A DNA stretch of 64,000 bases from assembly GCA_031550535.1 (NCBI GenBank), contig JAVBOM010000018.1, positions 82,112 to 146,111 of the forward strand, read 5' to 3'. Positions 59,624-64,000 of this stretch are shown here, piece by piece (positions within the stretch are counted from its first letter, which is position 1; every line of letters starts with the position of its first letter). Below the pieces are notes generated by a model. That model saw only the letters and a list, made by a program, of their open reading frames with translations, searched no databases and was not told where the DNA came from. The position numbers and the translations under genes were made by a program. The stretch is from Avichristensenella sp031550535 (GTDB lineage: Bacteria > Bacillota > Clostridia > Christensenellales > Aristaeellaceae).

Positions 59624-59629
59624 GTCAGC

Positions 59630-59691
59630 GACAGCGGCGCGGATTCGAAAAATCGGCGCCATAAAGGGATTTCGCAAGAAATCCCAACCTC
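59630..59691 (-). repeat. PE63 element in the leader of the dipeptidase gene
   Basis: 62-bp copy with GGGATTTCGCAAGAAATCCC. It begins a few bases after the -10 box, so the dipeptidase mRNA would start with it in the antisense orientation. Confidence 0.88.
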
Positions 59692-59716
59692 TGACCAAAA
59701 AGTGGAGGACAACGCG

Positions 59717-61102
59717 ATGACGCAAAGGCTTGACGCCGCGGTGGAGGCCCTGCGCGGCGATATTCTGGACACGCTGGCGCGGTGGATCCGCATTCCCAGC
59801 GAGAAGCTGCCGCCGGAGGCGAGCGCGCCGTTTGGCCGGCCGCTGCGCGAGATGCTGACCGTGGCGCTCGCGGACGCGGAGCGGCTCGGCATGCGCGTGC
59901 GCGATTTTGACGGCTACATTGGCGACGCCGAGATGGGCGAAGGCGCGGAGACCATGGGCATCCTCGCGCACCTGGATGTCGTGCCCGCCGGGGACGGCTG
60001 GGAGCAGGACCCGTTCGGCGCGGAGATCATCGGCGGAAAAATGTACGGTCGCGGCACGTCCGACGACAAGGGCCCGGCGGTGGCGGCGCTGTTCGCCATG
60101 CGCGCGGTGCTCGACGCGGGCTTCACGCCCAAGAAGGCCGTGCGGCTGATCCTCGGCTGCGACGAGGAGAGCGGCTGGGCCGACATCGCCCACTACGTAC
60201 AGCACGTGAAAATGCCGGACTTCGGCTTCTCCCCGGACGCGGATTACCCAATCATCAACACGGAAAAGGGCATCGAGCAGATCCGGCTGACCGCCGCGCT
60301 TCCGGGCGAAACGGGTGCGGCGATGCCTGTGTATTCCGTCACGGCGGGCGAGCGGCCGAACGTGATCCCGGGCCTCGCGACGGCGGAGATCGGCTGCCCG
60401 GACTATGACGCGCTGGTCCGTGCGCTCGCGGAGACGGGACTGGACGTCGTGGCCGAGAAACGCGAAGGCAATCGCGTGCGGCTCACCTCCAAGGGCATCC
60501 CCGGCCACGCGGCCATGCCGGAGCACGGCAGGAACGCGGCGGGACAGCTCCTGCTGGTGCTGAAGGCCATCGGCGCGGGCGGCGGCAGCCGTGCGCTGAT
60601 CGAGCGGCTGGCCGACGGCATCGGGCTGGATTACACGGGCAAGGGCCTCGGCGTGGATGGCGGCGACGGCATTTCCGGCGCGCTGACGCTGAACCTGGGC
60701 GTGCTGCGCATCACGGAAACCAGCGCCATGGCGCTGCTGGACATCCGCCACCCGGTGCTGATGAACGGCGAAATGATCGCCAAAATCCTCGGTCTGCGGC
60801 TGAAGGACGCCGGCATCGCGGTGGAAATCGCGTCGTACAAGGCACCGCTGCACGTGCCGAAGGAGAGCGAAATCGTCCGCCAGCTCCTGTCGGTCTATCA
60901 CGACGTGACGGGGCTTGAGCCGTACACCATCGCCATCGGCGGCGGCACGTACTCCCGCTCCATGGATAACTGCGTGGCGTTCGGCACGACATTCCCCGGC
61001 GCGCCGGATCTGGCGCATCAGGCGGGCGAGTACATGGACATCGAGAACCTGATGCTAAACGTGCGCATTTTCGCGCACGCGATCGCGAGGCTCGCCTGCT
61101 GA
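59717..61102 (+). CDS. M20-family dipeptidase (PepV-like)
   Basis: The 461-residue zinc peptidase has M20 metal motifs in GILAHLDVVPAGDGW, YGRGTSDDKGP and LILGCDEESGW, with the catalytic aspartate and glutamate in these motifs. The C-terminal GGGTYSRSMDNCVAFG is typical of PepV. It should cleave dipeptides, possibly supplying amino acids to the lysine pathway. ATG 59717 follows GTGGAGGACAACGCG; the longer frame is an artefact through the element and promoter. Confidence 0.93.
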   Translation: MTQRLDAAVEALRGDILDTLARWIRIPSEKLPPEASAPFGRPLREMLTVALADAERLGMRVRDFDGYIGDAEMGEGAETMGILAHLDVVPAGDGWEQDPFGAEIIGGKMYGRGTSDDKGPAVAALFAMRAVLDAGFTPKKAVRLILGCDEESGWADIAHYVQHVKMPDFGFSPDADYPIINTEKGIEQIRLTAALPGETGAAMPVYSVTAGERPNVIPGLATAEIGCPDYDALVRALAETGLDVVAEKREGNRVRLTSKGIPGHAAMPEHGRNAAGQLLLVLKAIGAGGGSRALIERLADGIGLDYTGKGLGVDGGDGISGALTLNLGVLRITETSAMALLDIRHPVLMNGEMIAKILGLRLKDAGIAVEIASYKAPLHVPKESEIVRQLLSVYHDVTGLEPYTIAIGGGTYSRSMDNCVAFGTTFPGAPDLAHQAGEYMDIENLMLNVRIFAHAIARLAC

Positions 61103-61103
61103 C

Positions 61104-61436
61104 GTGATCCAGATCTATTTCTATAAGAAGAATTTCGACGCGCAGAAGGCCGAGCGGTGGTTCAAGGAGCGGCGCGTCCCGGCCCAGATGGTGGACCTGG
61201 CCCGCGTGAAGCTTGGCCGGCGCGAGATCGAGACATTCCGCCGGAGCGTGGGACTCTCCGCGCTGGTGGACCGCGAGGGGACTGCCTGGAAGGAATGCCC
61301 CGCGCGGTTCGCGGCGGGCGAGGACGCCGTGCTGGACGCGCTGGCCGAGGACCCCCGGCGGCTGAAGCTGCCCATCGTCCGCGACGGCCAGCGCGCGACG
61401 GTCGGCTATTGCCCGGAGGTGTGGGAGACGTGGTAA
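61104..61436 (+). CDS. ArsC/Spx-family protein lacking the active-site cysteine
   Basis: The 110-residue thioredoxin-fold protein resembles ArsC/Spx/YffB: it starts IQIYFYKKNFDAQKAERWF and has KLPIVRDGQRATVGY near the C-terminus, a usual RP-type motif replaced by LKLPIV. The position of the redox cysteine (normally in a C-x-x-C or single-C turn after the first strand) reads KKNFDAQ, so it cannot do ArsC chemistry. It may have a protein-binding role. It starts with GTG one base after the dipeptidase stop. Confidence 0.82.
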   Translation: MIQIYFYKKNFDAQKAERWFKERRVPAQMVDLARVKLGRREIETFRRSVGLSALVDREGTAWKECPARFAAGEDAVLDALAEDPRRLKLPIVRDGQRATVGYCPEVWETW

Positions 61437-61476
61437 CCGATCCATCAAAAACTGCGGTTTTTGATGGAGGGGAGAC

Positions 61477-61690
61477 GAGGAGGGTTCGGCCTGAAACGCT
61501 CTGGCGTTTCCGGGCGGCCGAAGGCAAACGTACAGATTCCGCCACCAGTCGCGGCGAGGCGCGGATTTGAAAAATCAGCGCCATCAGAGGATTTCGCAAG
61601 AAATCCTTACCTCTGGGACTGGTTCTGGAATCTGCGGCGGCCCGCCGTACACGCCGCCGGGCCTGATTTCATTTGAAGGCTTACGCCTTC
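61477..61690 (+). repeat. Dispersed repeat R2 with a PE63 element inserted in its hairpin
   Basis: It matches 25777-25930 before and after a break. The left part ends CGCCACCAGTC and the right part resumes GGGACTGGTTCTGG; in the uninterrupted copy these are separated only by CTGC. A final hairpin TGAAGGC / GCCTTCA follows. Confidence 0.88.
61552..61615 (-). repeat. PE63 element nested in R2
   Basis: 64-bp copy with GGATTTCGCAAGAAATCC and GGATTTGAAAAATC arms. It sits at the loop of the R2 hairpin. Confidence 0.9.
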
Positions 61691-61754
61691 AACCTCCGGA
61701 GGTCTGGGAAACTTGGTAAGTAACAGGGCGCCCCGCCCTGAGAAAGTGGGTTCT

Positions 61755-63815
61755 ATGAAAAAACTGTTTGCGGTCTTGCTCGCCCTGTCCCTGGCGCTCC
61801 CGTTCACGGCGGGCTGGGCGGAAGGCTCGATGGCGGGCATGGCCGGCGTCGATGTCAAGCCATCCCCCCCGGCGGCGCTGATCACCGCGACGGACACGCC
61901 GCCCGCGGCGGTCGGGTCTGCGTCCACGGACACCCCCGCGGGCGAGTCCGGGCTGTCCATGGACGAAGCCCTGAAGATCCTGAATGAAGCGATCTCCCTG
62001 GACGACTTTGCCGCGCAGGCGGAGATGATTCTGGATGTCGCCGCGCGCGTCGGCGGGAGCGGCTCATCGCGGGCGAACGTGCTGATCAACTGTTCCCGGC
62101 TGCTGTTCTACCTGGATACGGAGGACCGGTACGGGGCCGAGTGTGAATCGCTGCTGCTGGAGGCGCTGGATTTCGCGGCCGGCGACCAACGGACGCTGGC
62201 GCTGCAGATGCTGGCCGAGCAGTTCAACTACGCCGGGCGGGCGAAAGAGGCCGTCCCCGTGATTGAAAAAGAACTGGCGGAAAGGCCGAACGACGAGCAG
62301 CTCAAAATCGTGCTCGGGTCCACGCTGTATTACGCGGGCCGGATCGACGACGCGCTGGACATGCTGGGCAGCGTGCTGGAGGATAGCCCGCAGAACATCA
62401 CGGCGGCGCTCCTGCGCGCGGAAGTGCTGACGGGCGCGTACCGGTTTGCCGAGGCGATCACCGCCTACCGGCAGATCGCGGACCAGAACCCGGACCGGCT
62501 GGACGGCCTGTACGGGCTGTACATGACCTACGAGGCCGCCGGGGAGTTCGAGCGCGCGGCGCGCATCATTGACGAACTGATCCAGTACGGCGGGGAGTAC
62601 GATCTGTGGCTGAAACGCGCGCAGCTCCGCCTGTGGAGCCAGTACATGCCCGAGGACGCGCTGGCGGAGGCCGACGCGCTGATCCGCGCCGATCCGGAGT
62701 GGGTGGACGCGTATGTGATCAAGCTGGGCGCGTATCTGCTCCTGGAACAGTATGACGAGGCGCAAAAAACCGCCGATGCCATCGCGCCGCTCGACGCCGG
62801 TTACGCCGAACTGCTGCGCGGCATCATCGCGATGAACGACAACCGCTGGGCGGACGCGGAGGCGCAGTTCGCGAAGGCGCTGGAAAAATCGCCGGACCTG
62901 TATCTGGTGTGGCAGAACAAGGCCGAGGCCCGGCTGAACGGGTTCAGCGACCCCGAGGGCGCCATGGAGGCGCTGGCGTACGGGTTTGAGGCGACGGAGG
63001 GAACGGGCACACCGACGCTGTTCTGGGAACTGGGCGTTGCGTATCAGCGCCAGGGCAAGCTGCTGGAGGCGGCCCGCGCGTTTGCCGCCGGCGACGCGCT
63101 GACGTTTGAGGATTCGCTGCCGCTGTACAGCCTCGTGTCCGTCCTGCTCGACGCGGGGCGCGAGAAGGACGCGCTGGACATGCTTGCGGAGATGGAAATG
63201 TGCTACCCGGGCTGGTACGACACGATGGCGATGCGCGTCGTCGTGGAGGACATCCTGGGCAACGCGGACGAGGCGCTCGCGGCGTTTGACGCGCTGACGG
63301 AAAAGTACCCGTACATGACCGAAAAGCTGGCGGACTGGGAGGGCATGCTGCGCGCCACGGTGGGCGATCCCGGCGGCGCGGAAATGATCCGCGCGTGGAT
63401 TGACGGGAAGGGCACGGACGCCGAATCGGACCAGTGGGCTTCCTACGCGTACGCGCTGATGAAGCTGGGCGACGCCGAGGCGGCCTGGGCCGCGCTGGAA
63501 ACGGCGGAGGGGCTGCTGGACGGCGTGGACGCGCAAACCCATTATCTGGCGATGGCGGGCATCCAGATTGCGCTGGTGCGCGCGGAGCTGCTGATGAACG
63601 CGGGCGACACGGCCGGCTGCGTCGCCGCGCTGGAAGCCGCCGCGTCGCTCGGCTGGCAGCCCGCCTCACTCACGCTGCAGCCGGTGTTTGCGGCGGTCTG
63701 CAAAACAAATGGGTTCCAGGCGCTTTTGAAGAAGTATGGCGAGCTTGACGGGGCGTGGGACCTGTCGCCCCTGCCGGGGATCCCGGAGATAGCGGAAACG
63801 ACCGCGAAGCCATGA
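61755..63815 (+). CDS. Secreted tetratricopeptide-repeat protein
   Basis: The 686-residue exported protein has a signal peptide (KKLFAVLLALSLALPFTAGWA), a Pro/Ala/Thr-rich linker (PSPPAALITATDTPPAAVGS) and then many TPR-like helical repeats for the rest of its length. Examples are YYAGRIDDALDMLGSVLEDS, YRFAEAITAYRQIADQNPDR and YEAAGEFERAARIIDELIQY. It is likely a protein-binding scaffold at the cell surface. The ATG at 61755 is preceded only by GAAAGTGGG. It follows the ArsC-like gene after R2. Confidence 0.85.
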   Translation: MKKLFAVLLALSLALPFTAGWAEGSMAGMAGVDVKPSPPAALITATDTPPAAVGSASTDTPAGESGLSMDEALKILNEAISLDDFAAQAEMILDVAARVGGSGSSRANVLINCSRLLFYLDTEDRYGAECESLLLEALDFAAGDQRTLALQMLAEQFNYAGRAKEAVPVIEKELAERPNDEQLKIVLGSTLYYAGRIDDALDMLGSVLEDSPQNITAALLRAEVLTGAYRFAEAITAYRQIADQNPDRLDGLYGLYMTYEAAGEFERAARIIDELIQYGGEYDLWLKRAQLRLWSQYMPEDALAEADALIRADPEWVDAYVIKLGAYLLLEQYDEAQKTADAIAPLDAGYAELLRGIIAMNDNRWADAEAQFAKALEKSPDLYLVWQNKAEARLNGFSDPEGAMEALAYGFEATEGTGTPTLFWELGVAYQRQGKLLEAARAFAAGDALTFEDSLPLYSLVSVLLDAGREKDALDMLAEMEMCYPGWYDTMAMRVVVEDILGNADEALAAFDALTEKYPYMTEKLADWEGMLRATVGDPGGAEMIRAWIDGKGTDAESDQWASYAYALMKLGDAEAAWAALETAEGLLDGVDAQTHYLAMAGIQIALVRAELLMNAGDTAGCVAALEAAASLGWQPASLTLQPVFAAVCKTNGFQALLKKYGELDGAWDLSPLPGIPEIAETTAKP

Positions 63816-63864
63816 CGTAGGGATTTCTGCGAAATCCCTCTGTGGCGCCCGATTTTCTCGGGCG
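63814..63864 (+). repeat. PE63 element after the TPR gene, shortened
   Basis: GACGTAGGGATTTCTGCGAAATCCC overlaps the TGA stop. The second hairpin is a shorter GCGCCCGATTTTCTCGGGCG. Remaining bases to 64000 include a GCGTAGCAGCGCTACGC palindrome and no gene. Confidence 0.8.
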
Positions 63865-64000
63865 TGTTTCAAAAATGGAAATCGTGCAGGCCGGAGTGGA
63901 TTTTTCGGCAGATCAAGGAGTTGGAGCGAGGCGTAGCAGCGCTACGCTGAGCACGCGGAGGTGAGGCGCGTCCAGTGGACGCAATAGCCGAGCCGCCTGC

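Noticed and set aside
6052..63864. PE63 copies as a CRISPR array or tRNA-like elements
   Set aside because: Copies are dispersed, of both orientations, without regular spacers, and do not fold as tRNA.

Overview
The window looks like a GC-rich chromosome segment from an anaerobic, low-oxygen-adapted Firmicute of the clostridial type, probably an uncultured gut lineage. This is inferred from LplABC-type sugar importers without their own ATPase, a complete lysine-fermentation gene set, rubrerythrin, strong GGAGG ribosome binding sites and canonical TTGACA/TATAAT promoters. There are no rRNA or tRNA genes, no CRISPR and no insertion-sequence transposase that I can see. The left edge cuts a sensor gene; the right edge lies in a repeat.

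Layout. 1-22 kb is a plant-polysaccharide (rhamnogalacturonan/pectin) region: a solute-binding lipoprotein, GH105, GH28 and GH106 enzymes, two ABC importers (9.3-6.1 kb minus; 17.1-20.7 kb plus), an AraC regulator, a Gfo/Idh/MocA oxidoreductase, a TIM-barrel isomerase, and Lrp and ROK regulators. 22-28.7 kb holds an IclR regulator divergent from a glyoxylate-carboligase-like ThDP enzyme, a TIM-barrel isomerase, two D-2-hydroxyacid dehydrogenases and a broken GNAT acetyltransferase gene. 29-41.5 kb is the lysine fermentation locus, all on the minus strand: an unknown gene, the two reactivase genes kamB and kamC, then a lysine riboswitch followed by kal, kce, kdd, kamA, kamD, kamE, crt, hbd and a PatB-type C-S lyase. 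41.7-50.7 kb has a MerR/TipAS regulator, two paralogous secreted proteins, homoserine dehydrogenase, a cytidylate-kinase-like protein and a MarR-controlled heterodimeric ABC exporter. 50.9-64 kb has a PHP-domain protein, an ArsR-like regulator, a GH2 enzyme, secreted repeat proteins, rubrerythrin, an RNA methyltransferase-like protein, a small Fst-like type I toxin-antitoxin locus, a PepV-like dipeptidase, an ArsC-like protein lacking its cysteine and a secreted TPR protein.

The most unusual feature is a 63-bp palindromic element (called PE63 here) present about 20 times. It consists of two hairpins and, being 21 codons long, preserves reading frame. It sits inside or at the end of several real genes: GH105, kamE, a secreted paralog, a GNAT gene and a PHP-domain gene. 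Removing exactly 63 bp by eye restores expected protein sequence in each. One copy is nested in the hairpin loop of a second repeat family, giving an occupied/empty site pair. This resembles the protein-inserting palindromic elements known from Rickettsia, but in a Firmicute.

The second highlight is the lysine riboswitch in front of a lysine-degradation operon. Its P1 stem overlaps the 5' arm of a terminator, which predicts induction (ON) by lysine.
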